A DNA stretch of 28,010 nt from a bacterium (lineage in GTDB: Bacteria > Bacillota > Bacilli > Lactobacillales > Streptococcaceae), in the NCBI GenBank assembly GCA_905221505.1, contig CAJNDL010000027.1, forward strand, positions 1 through 28,010, written 5' to 3'. Shown here piece by piece: positions 1 to 6,529 of the stretch. The number at the start of each line of letters is the position of its first letter. Within the stretch, counting starts at the first letter, position 1. The position numbers and the translations under genes are program-made. The notes under the pieces were generated by a model. That model saw only the letters and a program-made list of their open reading frames with translations. It ran no database searches and was not told the DNA's origin.

Positions 1-2
1 CA

Positions 3-43
3 CCTCAAAAAGGTATTACCAAGTTGCAATACTTTTTTTGAGG
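3..43. terminator. Hairpin at the window edge, possible terminator
   Basis: A long A/T-rich stem is visible. CCTC plus A-run plus GGTATT (3-17) pairs with AATAC plus T-run plus GAGG (28-43) around a 10-nt loop, with one bulge. The tract after it on the plus strand is T-rich but broken by C and G. It could end a gene that lies outside the window or act in both directions. Its owner cannot be decided from here. Confidence 0.4.
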
Positions 44-150
44 CTCTTTTGTCTTGTTCTTGTTTCAATTAACTATAATATTTAAGGTTAGACTTTTGTC
101 CCATACTCTATTTCCTAAAAAAGTCCCCGCCAATTCCCCGACCAAAATCC

Positions 151-188
151 GAAAAATACCGAAAAATATCGAAAAATATCGAAAAATG
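151..188. repeat. Short 10-bp tandem repeat
   Basis: The unit GAAAAATAYC occurs three times in exact 10-bp register (151-180), followed by a partial copy, GAAAAATGA. A degenerate copy may precede it at 141-150. It lies in gene-free DNA beyond the terminator of the second csRNA. No coding or regulatory role is evident. Confidence 0.6.
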
Positions 189-225
189 ATTTTTAGAATA
201 GTCCCCAAAAGCCTGAAATAGAGCC

Positions 226-322
226 AAAAAACTCCACCTGATTGGGTGGAGTTAAGGGAGATTATTATGAAAAAGAAAAGTTTAGGATTTTATTAAATAA
301 AGTTAGGAGGTCTTTATTTAAT
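226..322 (-). ncRNA. cia-dependent small RNA (csRNA), second of a tandem pair
   Basis: This is a csRNA-type small regulatory RNA of about 97 nt. A CiaR box lies upstream (345-361), and a -10 TATCAT (329-334) sits 10 nt from the box, which puts the start near 322. The transcript has a stem ATTAAATAAAG/CTTTATTTAAT with a loop containing CCUCCU. This is followed by an unpaired segment, UCAUAAUAAUCUCCC, that is the exact complement of a Shine-Dalgarno plus AUG (GGGAGAUUAUUAUGA). It ends in a terminator stem ACTCCACC/GGTGGAGT and a U-run (226-252). In pneumococci such RNAs are induced by the CiaRH system and repress translation by pairing over ribosome-binding sites, comC being a known target. The copy number and layout fit the ccn family, but I cannot assign the letter. 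Confidence 0.85.
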
Positions 323-344
323 AACTATATGATACAAGACGAAG

Positions 345-361
345 CTTAAAACTAGCTTAAC
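345..361 (-). promoter_or_regulatory. CiaR box of the second csRNA
   Basis: The minus strand reads GTTAAG-CTAGT-TTTAAG, which matches the streptococcal CiaR direct repeat NTTAAG-N5-WTTAAG. It is followed after 10 nt by TATCAT as the -10, the same geometry as the first csRNA. Confidence 0.8.
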
Positions 362-417
362 TTTTCTCAAATTCTACCATTTTTCAAAAAATTTCTATTA
401 CCATAACCTCGCCCCAC

Positions 418-512
418 AAAAAAGTCACCTGATTGGGTGACTTTATTAGGAGATTATGATGAAAAAAAGTTTTAGGATTTCATTAAATAAAGTTAGGAGG
501 TCTTTATTTAAT
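418..512 (-). ncRNA. cia-dependent small RNA (csRNA), first of a tandem pair
   Basis: This is a csRNA of about 95 nt, starting near 512 downstream of the -10 TATTAT (519-524) and ending in the U-run at 418-423. It shares with its neighbour the ATTAAATAAAG/CTTTATTTAAT stem with a CCUCCU loop. It also has an unpaired segment, AUCAUAAUCUCCU, complementary to AGGAGAUUAUGAU, that is, a Shine-Dalgarno plus start codon. The terminator stem is AAAGTCACC/GGTGACTTT with the same CAATCA loop as copy two. The two copies differ mainly in the terminator stem and in the linker to the anti-start segment, so their target sets may overlap but differ. The identification as csRNA rests on the promoter box, size, structure and anti-SD content together. 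Confidence 0.87.
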
Positions 513-534
513 GGTTATATAATACTAGACCATC

Positions 535-551
535 CTTAAACTTTGCTTAAG
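535..551 (-). promoter_or_regulatory. CiaR box of the first csRNA
   Basis: The minus strand reads CTTAAG-CAAAG-TTTAAG, matching NTTAAG-N5-WTTAAG. The -10 TATTAT follows after 10 nt, so the box covers the -35 region, as expected for a CiaR-activated promoter. It starts only 15 nt beyond the stop of the GNAT gene. Confidence 0.82.
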
Positions 552-566
552 AAAAAACTAGTTTTG

Positions 567-983
567 TTATTTTTCTCTGTTTATCCAAGTCATCCCTATA
601 CAATTATAGGTGGATAAACTTTCAAAGCCTATAGAACGATAGAATTTCAAGGTTCTTTCTGTCTGTTCCGTCACCAGCTGGACTTGATAGGCATCTTTGT
701 AATCCTCTAAAGCCTCTTTCATTAGGGCACTACCAATCCCTTGACGCTGATAGATTGGTAAAACGATTAAATCCTGAACCATTACTGATGAGAATCCATC
801 TCCAACCAAACGAATCAAGCCCACGACATCATCGCCATCAAGCGCCATATAAACCGATAATGAATGAGATAAGGCCTGCTCCAACATTTCTGGTTGATGG
901 GTATAATTTGTCCAACCGACATCCTGATAGAGATGCAAAACATCCTCTAGCTTGACAAATTCTTGCTTTTTAATAGTGATCAT
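567..983 (-). CDS. GNAT family N-acetyltransferase (138 aa)
   Basis: This is a small single-domain acetyltransferase of the GNAT fold. The acetyl-CoA pyrophosphate-binding motif A is clear near residues 79-88 (YQRQGIGSAL), preceded by the beta-4 strand VQDLIVLP. The C-terminal part has the usual FYRSIGFE motif. The start ATG at 983 has an AGAGGTG ribosome site about 8 nt upstream, which overlaps the stop of the acetyltransferase gene before it. The two genes are 11 nt apart and surely co-transcribed. The acceptor substrate cannot be told from sequence; such proteins modify small amines, antibiotics or protein N-termini. The family is certain, the function unknown. Confidence 0.9.
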   Translation of the reverse strand: MITIKKQEFVKLEDVLHLYQDVGWTNYTHQPEMLEQALSHSLSVYMALDGDDVVGLIRLVGDGFSSVMVQDLIVLPIYQRQGIGSALMKEALEDYKDAYQVQLVTEQTERTLKFYRSIGFESLSTYNCIGMTWINREK

Positions 984-994
984 GTCAACACCTC

Positions 995-1690
995 TTAAAA
1001 TTCTCTCAAGCTCTTGTACTGTCGTCCTTTTTTATCAAAATTTTCAGGAGCCAACCATGTTTCTAAACGAGCCTTGACTTGTGACCAGTCCGTATCAATC
1101 ATAGACAACCAATCCGTATCTCTCGTACGCCCCTTATAAACGACTGCCTGGCGGAAGGTCCCTTCATAGACAAATCCCAAACGCTCCGCAGCTCGTCTGG
1201 ATGGCAGATTAAGAGAATCACATTTCCATTCGTAGCGACGATAGTTAAGCTCCTCAAAAACATAGCGCGCCAAGAGATACTGAGCTTCTGTCCCTATTCG
1301 TGTTCCCCTGAGTTCTGGAGAAAAAGTGACTGCTCCCACTTCTATTACTCGGTTATTCTGGTCAATGCGCATGAGAGAAAAAGTTCCCAAGGCCTTACCA
1401 GTTTCCTTGTCTATAATTGCATAGTAAAAGCGATCCTTACGAGCCAACATCTGATTTAAAACGGCAACCAGCTCCTCCATATCCGTCACTGGTTCCTGAA
1501 AGAGGTAAGTCCACATCTCCCGCGGAGTATCTGGACCATAAACAGCTAATAAATCCTCCGCATGCTTTCCCACCGAAAGAGCCTCTACCCTAGCATAACG
1601 CCCTTCTAAGAGATCAATAGCAGGCAATTCACCCAGTGTATAACCTTCCATTGACTCCCCAATCATCTGACCATATTCGTTTACTGGCAT
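995..1690 (-). CDS. GNAT acetyltransferase, RimJ/RimL-like (231 aa)
   Basis: This acetyltransferase has about 60 residues of N-terminal extension before the GNAT core. The core shows IGTFSLMRI-type strands, VGAVTFSPELRGTRIGTEA as the acetyl-CoA loop, and RRYEWKCDSLNLPSRRAAERLGF, the signature of the Acetyltransf_3/RimJ-RimL group. Members acetylate N-terminal amino groups of ribosomal proteins or small molecules; the substrate here is unknown. ATG 1690 is preceded by AAGGAGA. A promoter TTGAAT-N18-TATACT with an extended TGA lies at 1734-1763, touching the leuS terminator, so the two-gene GNAT operon starts just after leuS transcription ends. Confidence 0.9.
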   Translation of the reverse strand: MPVNEYGQMIGESMEGYTLGELPAIDLLEGRYARVEALSVGKHAEDLLAVYGPDTPREMWTYLFQEPVTDMEELVAVLNQMLARKDRFYYAIIDKETGKALGTFSLMRIDQNNRVIEVGAVTFSPELRGTRIGTEAQYLLARYVFEELNYRRYEWKCDSLNLPSRRAAERLGFVYEGTFRQAVVYKGRTRDTDWLSMIDTDWSQVKARLETWLAPENFDKKGRQYKSLREF

Positions 1691-1733
1691 AACTTTCTCC
1701 TTGTTTCACTTTTCAAACTTTACAGTTGCCCAT

Positions 1734-1763
1734 AGTATATCATACTTTCATAAGAAGATTCAA
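1734..1763 (-). promoter_or_regulatory. Promoter of the GNAT pair
   Basis: The minus strand has TTGAAT (1758-1763), an 18-bp spacer and TATACT (1734-1739) preceded by TGA (extended -10). Its -35 overlaps the T-run of the leuS terminator. Confidence 0.55.
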
Positions 1764-1793
1764 AAAATCCTCCAGATTCTACTCTGAAGGATT
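1762..1793 (-). terminator. leuS terminator
   Basis: The stem AATCCTCCAGA/TCTGAAGGATT (11 bp, one mismatch) has a 6-nt loop and is followed on the minus strand by six T. It lies only about 7 nt past the stop of the leuS 3'-end copy at 1801-1833 but 90 nt past the real leuS stop. This suggests that the copy marks the older gene end. Confidence 0.75.
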
Positions 1794-1800
1794 CCTATCT

Positions 1801-1833
1801 TATTTCACAACAATATTAACCAATTTAGTTGGC
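1801..1833 (-). pseudogene. Remnant copy of the leuS 3' end
   Basis: Read on the minus strand, this stretch encodes [10 protein letters not shown] and a TAA. That is almost the LeuS C-terminus, [14 protein letters not shown], found 84 bp upstream at 1885-1917. Of the ten sense codons several differ only at synonymous sites (TTG/CTC, ATT/ATC, GTT/GTC, GTG/GTT). It is therefore not a fresh duplication but the end of a diverged leuS allele. No more of leuS can be recognised before it. The likely origin is homologous replacement of leuS by a related strain's copy, leaving the old tail behind. Confidence 0.75.
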
Positions 1834-1859
1834 TTCAATAGTCCAGTGGACTATTGAAG
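1833..1859. repeat. 27-bp near-perfect palindrome
   Basis: The arms CTTCAATAGTCCA and TGGACTATTGAAG are exact reverse complements around a single central base. It sits between the two leuS tails. As RNA it would form a stem of about 11 bp. It is not followed by a T-run, so it is not a classical terminator. It could be a small repeat element or the end of an insertion; I cannot name it. Confidence 0.7.
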
Positions 1860-1884
1860 GTGGCAGATAGAGCTAATAAACTCG

Positions 1885-4386
1885 TTATTTAACGACGATA
1901 TTAACGAGTTTGTTAGGCACCGCAATTACTTTCACGATTTCCTTACCATCAATCTCTGCTTTGACTTTTTCGTCAGCGAGAGCAATTTCTTGCAATTCTT
2001 CACGTGAGAGATCTTTAGCGACCATGAGTTTGGCACGTACTTTACCTTTGATTTGGACAACAATTTCGATTTCGTCTTCAACCAATTTGCTTTCGTCCCA
2101 TGTTGGCCAAGCCACGTAAGAGATTGACTCACCTGTTGCAGCAACAGTTTGCCAGAGTTCTTCTGCCAAGTGAGGTGCAAATGGGGCAATCAATTGGATA
2201 AAGCCTTTGGCATAGTCCACATAGAGCTTGTCTTCCTTGTTAGCAGCGTTGACAAAAACCATAAGTTGGGCAATAGCTGTGTTGAATTTCATAGACTCGA
2301 TTTGCTCAGTGACAGCTTTGACTGTTTCGTTGTAGACCTTGTCAAGAGCACCATTGTTTTCCGCAACGATTTCTTTGCTTGTAATCAAACGGTAAACACG
2401 GTCAAGGAATTTACGGCTTCCTTCCAAACCTTCTTCAGACCAAGCGATGGAAGCATCAAGTGGGCCCATGAACATTTCATAGACGCGAAGGGTATCGGCA
2501 CCGTATTGTTCCACCACATCATCTGGGTTAACAACATTCTTGAGGGATTTAGACATCTTGGCTGGCGCTTGCTCCAACTCTTCTCCTGTTTCCATATGGA
2601 AGAAGGAACCGTCACGTTTTTCAACCTTATCAGTCGCTACAAGAGCCCCACGGTGGTCACGGTAGCTTGTTCCCAAAATCATCCCTTGGTTAAAGAGTTT
2701 TTGGAATGGCTCTTTCGTCGGAACAACACCGAGATCATAGAGGAATTTGTGCCAGAAACGAGCATAAAGCAAGTGAAGAACGGCATGCTCTGCACCACCC
2801 ACGTAAATATCTACTGGCAACCATTGTTTGAGAAGTTCCTCATCAGCCAATTTCTCAGTATTGTGTGGGTCAATATAGCGGAGGTAGTACCAACTTGAAC
2901 CAGCCCACTGTGGCATAGTATTTGTTTCACGACGACCCTTAACGCCATCTTCACGAGTCACTTCAAGCCAGTCTGTCAAGTTAGCTAGCGGACTTTCTCC
3001 AGTACCTGAAGGACGGATGTCCTTGGTTACAGGCAAGACAAGTGGCAATTCATTTTCAGGAACAGCTGTTGAAGTTCCATCTTCCCAATGAATGATTGGA
3101 ATCGGCTCACCCCAATAACGTTGACGGCTGAAGAGCCAGTCGCGGAGGCGGTAGGTAACCTTCTCTTGACCACAACCTTTCTCTTCCAACCAAGCCACAA
3201 TCTTAGCAATTGCGTCTTCTTTGTTCAATCCATCTAGGAAGTCTGAATTGACATGAAGCCCATCTTCTGTGTAGGCAGCTTCTTCAACGTTTCCACCTTC
3301 AAGTACTTCTACGATTGGAAGGTCAAATTGTTTGGCAAATTCCCAGTCACGTTGGTCATGGGCAGGTACAGCCATTACCGCTCCTGTCCCATAGCTAGCA
3401 AGAACGTAGTCCGCAATCCAGATTGGAATTTCCTTGCCGTTGACAGGGTTGATGGCATAAGCACCGGTCCAAACTCCTGTTTTTTCCTTGGCAAGGTCTG
3501 TACGAGCCAAGTCTGATTTCAGACTAGCTTGGTGTTTGTAGTCTGCTACAGCCTCTGCTTGCTCTGGGCTTGTGATAGCGTCAACCAAATCATGTTCAGG
3601 AGCCAAGACTGTGAAAGTCGCACCGAAAAGGGTATCAGGACGAGTGGTAAAGACTGTGAATTCCTTGTCTGTTCCCTTAACTTTAAAGGTTACATTGGCA
3701 CCAGTTGATTTCCCAATCCAGTTGCGTTGCATGTCCTTGATAGATTCTGGCCAATCCAACTCATCCAAGTCATTGAGCAAGCGCTCTGCATAGGCCGTGA
3801 TTTTAAGCATCCATTGACGCATTGGTTTGCGGACAACAGGATAGCCACCACGCTCAGAAGTTCCATCAGGAAGGACTTCTTCGTTGGCAATGGCTGTTCC
3901 CAACTCTTCAACCCAGTTTACTGGCACTTCCGCTTCATAAGCCAAACCTTTTTCGTAAAGCTTAGTGAAAATCCACTGAGTCCACTTGTAGTAGTTTGGA
4001 TCTGTTGTGTTAACTTCACGATCCCAGTCGTAAGAAAATCCAAGCGCATTGATTTGGCGTTTGAAGTTGGCAATGTTTTCAGCTGTAAATTCTGCTGGGT
4101 CATTCCCCGTATCCATAGCGTATTGCTCTGCAGGCAAACCAAAAGCATCCCATCCCATTGGGTGAAGGACATTGTAGCCTTGCGCACGTTTGTAACGGCT
4201 GAGGATATCGGTTGCAGTATAACCTTCTGGGTGTCCTACGTGCAAACCTGCTCCAGACGGATAAGGGAACATATCAAGAGCATAAAACTTCGGTTTTAAT
4301 GCATCTGTTCCTGTCTTAAATGTATGATGTTCTGCCCAGTAGCCCTGCCACTTAGGCTCAATTTCTTTATGATTGTAAAAACTCAT
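1885..4386 (-). CDS. leuS: Leucyl-tRNA synthetase
   Basis: This is a class I aminoacyl-tRNA synthetase that charges tRNA-Leu in the cytoplasm. At 833 residues it has the usual bacterial length. The ATP-binding HIGH motif appears as HVGH at residues 49-52, and KMSKS is at 610-614. The CP1 editing domain carries [12 protein letters not shown], and the [15 protein letters not shown] and [16 protein letters not shown] blocks of the catalytic core are present. The start ATG 4386 has GGAGAGAG about 5 nt upstream. The leader is only about 20 nt, so there is no room for a T-box riboswitch; expression is probably constitutive or growth-linked. The gene ends in [12 protein letters not shown], and a diverged copy of this end lies downstream at 1801-1833. 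No neighbour on the same transcript is apparent. Confidence 0.98.
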   Translation of the reverse strand: MSFYNHKEIEPKWQGYWAEHHTFKTGTDALKPKFYALDMFPYPSGAGLHVGHPEGYTATDILSRYKRAQGYNVLHPMGWDAFGLPAEQYAMDTGNDPAEFTAENIANFKRQINALGFSYDWDREVNTTDPNYYKWTQWIFTKLYEKGLAYEAEVPVNWVEELGTAIANEEVLPDGTSERGGYPVVRKPMRQWMLKITAYAERLLNDLDELDWPESIKDMQRNWIGKSTGANVTFKVKGTDKEFTVFTTRPDTLFGATFTVLAPEHDLVDAITSPEQAEAVADYKHQASLKSDLARTDLAKEKTGVWTGAYAINPVNGKEIPIWIADYVLASYGTGAVMAVPAHDQRDWEFAKQFDLPIVEVLEGGNVEEAAYTEDGLHVNSDFLDGLNKEDAIAKIVAWLEEKGCGQEKVTYRLRDWLFSRQRYWGEPIPIIHWEDGTSTAVPENELPLVLPVTKDIRPSGTGESPLANLTDWLEVTREDGVKGRRETNTMPQWAGSSWYYLRYIDPHNTEKLADEELLKQWLPVDIYVGGAEHAVLHLLYARFWHKFLYDLGVVPTKEPFQKLFNQGMILGTSYRDHRGALVATDKVEKRDGSFFHMETGEELEQAPAKMSKSLKNVVNPDDVVEQYGADTLRVYEMFMGPLDASIAWSEEGLEGSRKFLDRVYRLITSKEIVAENNGALDKVYNETVKAVTEQIESMKFNTAIAQLMVFVNAANKEDKLYVDYAKGFIQLIAPFAPHLAEELWQTVAATGESISYVAWPTWDESKLVEDEIEIVVQIKGKVRAKLMVAKDLSREELQEIALADEKVKAEIDGKEIVKVIAVPNKLVNIVVK

Positions 4387-4414
4387 GGTCTCTCTCCAAT
4401 TTTGTGATGTTACT

Positions 4415-4420
4415 ATTATA
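4415..4420 (-). promoter_or_regulatory. leuS promoter (extended -10)
   Basis: The minus strand reads TGGTATAAT, an extended -10 with a consensus hexamer; the -35 is poor. It lies about 28 nt before the leuS start codon, giving a very short leader. Confidence 0.7.
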
Positions 4421-4439
4421 CCATTTTTGAGAGAATTTG

Positions 4440-4700
4440 AAATGTGTTAAAAGAAAAAACTGTATACTGTATCTCATTAATTTTGATGGCTCTGAATTGC
4501 TCTATCACCCACTTTTTTATCTTATTGTTATGCGAGAAATCAAAGAGCAAAACAATAAGCTTATCTCTTATAACACAAAATACTAATTTTAGACCAAAGA
4601 TACGACTGGAATGCTAATTAATGTATTTATAATAAATAGCCGACAACCTATGTCGCTTTTTGATTTATGAAGAACGTCGGATTCAATACGAGGATCAATA
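4440..4700. other. Gene-free stretch between gldA and leuS
   Basis: About 260 bp of AT-rich DNA. It has a 9-bp inverted repeat, CTTATTGTT (4521-4529) and AACAATAAG (4551-4559), with a 21-nt interval and no T-run on either side. A short CCGAC/GTCGG pairing lies near 4640-4680. No start codon with a ribosome site and no RNA gene could be recognised. Confidence 0.6.
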
Positions 4701-4737
4701 AAAGACTACCATTTGGAAAACAGTAGTCCTTATTATT
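4701..4737 (-). terminator. Terminator of the glycyl-radical/fsa/gldA operon
   Basis: The stem GTAGTC (4723-4728) with GACTAC (4704-4709), extended by two further A-T pairs past a mismatch, is followed on the minus strand by TTTTATT. It begins right after the gldA stop. Confidence 0.65.
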
Positions 4738-5825
4738 TATTTTGAATTTACATAGGCGTCTACAGCGATGATAGCTTGAGCAACATCTGAAGGCGAAATC
4801 TTAAACGGCATCTGATGGATTGTCTCACCCTCCATAGTTGCTTGTTTACCAACTTTTATTAAATCATCATATCCAACTTGATCTAAATGCATTTCTTTTA
4901 GAGTTGTTGGCATACCAATTTTTTTGTAAAACTCAATATACTTATCAAGTTCTTCTTTAGGCCTATTTTCTAATAAAAGTTGTACCAAAGTTCCATAAGC
5001 TACTTTTTCACCATGTGTTAAATGATGAATGTCACCTGTCAATGCAGTAAAACCATTATGAATTGCATGCGCCGCAGCTAATCCTCCACTTTCAAAACCT
5101 AGGCCACTCAATAGAGTATTAGCTTCAACAATATTTTCTAATGCTGGTGTCACAACTTTAGCTTCACAAGCTGCCATAGCCTGTAAACCATCTGCAAACA
5201 GCGTTTCTTCACATTTCTTCGCAATTGCAACTCCAGCCAACGTTTGTTGTTGTCCTAACATAGTTTTTCCATTTGCCTGCATAACCGCACGCGCCTCAAC
5301 CCAAGTTGCTAAACCATCTGCAATACCAGACGCTAATAAACGCTTAGGGGCTTGTGAAATAACTTTTGTATCAACCAAAACTAAATCTGGATTTTTAGAA
5401 TAAAATAGATAATGATCAAATGCACCTTCATCTGTATAAATAACAGATAAAGCAGATACAGGTGCGTCTGTCGATGCAATTGTTGGAGCAATAATAACAG
5501 GCTTTTCAATAAAATCTGCAATAGCTTTTGCACTATCAATCGTCTTTCCACCACCAAGACCGATAATACTATCACAATTTTCTTTCTCAGCTAAGGCAAC
5601 AACTCGATTGATTTCATTGTCAGAAGCTTCACCATTAAATAGGGCCAGAACAATGTGGAAACCATATCTATGCAAGTAATCTTCAAATCGTTTTCCAACA
5701 ATATCATAAACCAACTGATCACATAATAGAATCGGACGATTTCCCAAATCCAATATTGATTTGGCATTTTCAAACAAGGCATTTTCCCCTTGAATATATC
5801 TAGAAGGACTAGCAAAAATTCTCAT
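4737..5825 (-). CDS. gldA: Glycerol dehydrogenase family (hydroxyacetone reductase)
   Basis: This is a group III iron/zinc-type alcohol dehydrogenase of 362 residues, the usual GldA length. The NAD-binding loop GLGGGKTIDSAKA is at residues 89-101. The metal ligands match the family: Asp170 in SGIADGLATW, His253 in AAHAIHNG and His271 in HLTHGEK. GldA interconverts glycerol and dihydroxyacetone, or hydroxyacetone and 1,2-propanediol, with NAD(H). ATG 5825 follows AGAGAGG and lies 17 nt after the aldolase stop, so it is the last gene of the operon with the glycyl radical enzyme. In this context the most likely job is reducing hydroxyacetone released by the aldolase and reoxidising NADH; that is inference. 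Family certain, physiological substrate uncertain. Confidence 0.95.
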   Translation of the reverse strand: MRIFASPSRYIQGENALFENAKSILDLGNRPILLCDQLVYDIVGKRFEDYLHRYGFHIVLALFNGEASDNEINRVVALAEKENCDSIIGLGGGKTIDSAKAIADFIEKPVIIAPTIASTDAPVSALSVIYTDEGAFDHYLFYSKNPDLVLVDTKVISQAPKRLLASGIADGLATWVEARAVMQANGKTMLGQQQTLAGVAIAKKCEETLFADGLQAMAACEAKVVTPALENIVEANTLLSGLGFESGGLAAAHAIHNGFTALTGDIHHLTHGEKVAYGTLVQLLLENRPKEELDKYIEFYKKIGMPTTLKEMHLDQVGYDDLIKVGKQATMEGETIHQMPFKISPSDVAQAIIAVDAYVNSK

Positions 5826-5842
5826 ATGTATTTCCTCTCTAT

Positions 5843-6511
5843 CTAAATGGAACGACTATTTTGAGTAACAAACCAGTCATCAGAAAAATCATCAACCGCC
5901 TTTTGGATAGATGGCATGGCGAAAGCTGATTCAAAAACATCTGCTCCTGCTGTAACAGCATGCGCACCTGCAGCTAAAGCACTATTCACTTGTGCTACAT
6001 TTTTAAAGGATGCAGCTAAAATCTTACTAGGAGAGTTCTGTCTATCAATAGCAAGAGCTAATTGACGAATGACAGAATTTGAATCAATGTTCAGATTTTC
6101 CATTCTATTATAATATGGAGCTAGGTAATCGGCTCCTGCTTCGATAGCTAATAATCCCTGAATAACTGTATAAATAGCTGTTGCAGTGATATGGTAGCCC
6201 TCTTTTTTTAGCACCTTTATTGCACGTAATCCAGCCGGAGTAACAGGTACTTTGATAAATATATCATCTCCTGCTTGTCTCCGAATTTCATAAGCATCCT
6301 TTAAGATGCCTTCAAAATCTTGAGCAATCACCTGAACATGAATAGAGGGTGTAGAGCCAATCAATTCTCTTACATCTTTGAGTCGTTCAAAAAAATTAAT
6401 AGAACCCTCTCTTTTTGCAATAGTGGGATTTGAAGTTACCCCAGCTAGCGGTAAAATTTCAGACCATTTTTTAATCTCATCTAAATTTAATGTGTCAAGC
6501 ATAAATTCCAT
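5843..6511 (-). CDS. fsa: Fructose-6-phosphate aldolase (transaldolase family)
   Basis: This is a short transaldolase-family (TalC/MipB/Fsa) beta-barrel of 222 residues. The Schiff-base lysine is Lys87 in FIKVPVT. Asp6 (MLDT) and Asn28 in GVTSNPT fill the other catalytic positions of E. coli FSA. The APYYNR motif has Tyr133 where FSA has its catalytic Tyr131 and true transaldolases have Phe, which favours aldolase over transaldolase activity. FSA enzymes use dihydroxyacetone or hydroxyacetone with glyceraldehyde 3-phosphate, and work in reverse on 1-deoxyfructose 6-phosphate. ATG 6511 has AGAGGTT 7 nt upstream and lies 18 nt after the glycyl radical enzyme stop. The neighbour gldA would consume its ketone product. 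Confidence 0.92.
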   Translation of the reverse strand: MEFMLDTLNLDEIKKWSEILPLAGVTSNPTIAKREGSINFFERLKDVRELIGSTPSIHVQVIAQDFEGILKDAYEIRRQAGDDIFIKVPVTPAGLRAIKVLKKEGYHITATAIYTVIQGLLAIEAGADYLAPYYNRMENLNIDSNSVIRQLALAIDRQNSPSKILAASFKNVAQVNSALAAGAHAVTAGADVFESAFAMPSIQKAVDDFSDDWFVTQNSRSI

Positions 6512-6529
6512 AAAAAGAACCTCTTTATT

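Noticed and set aside
256..538. Plus-strand mini-genes with good ribosome sites (GGAG...ATGAAAAA) at 267 and 461
   Set aside because: They are the antisense images of the csRNA segments that mimic a Shine-Dalgarno and start codon. The two copies differ in frame and length, and the plus strand has no promoter.
2149..2898. Long open frame opposite leuS (249 codons)
   Set aside because: It is a shadow of the well-conserved leuS frame, with no ribosome site and no recognisable protein.
4387..4440. T-box riboswitch for leuS
   Set aside because: The promoter -10 lies only 28 nt before the start codon, so there is no leader to fold.
4420..4612. Open frame of about 60 codons on the minus strand between gldA and leuS
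   Set aside because: It has no start codon with a ribosome site, runs into the leuS promoter and matches no family I know. Chance is likely in AT-rich DNA.
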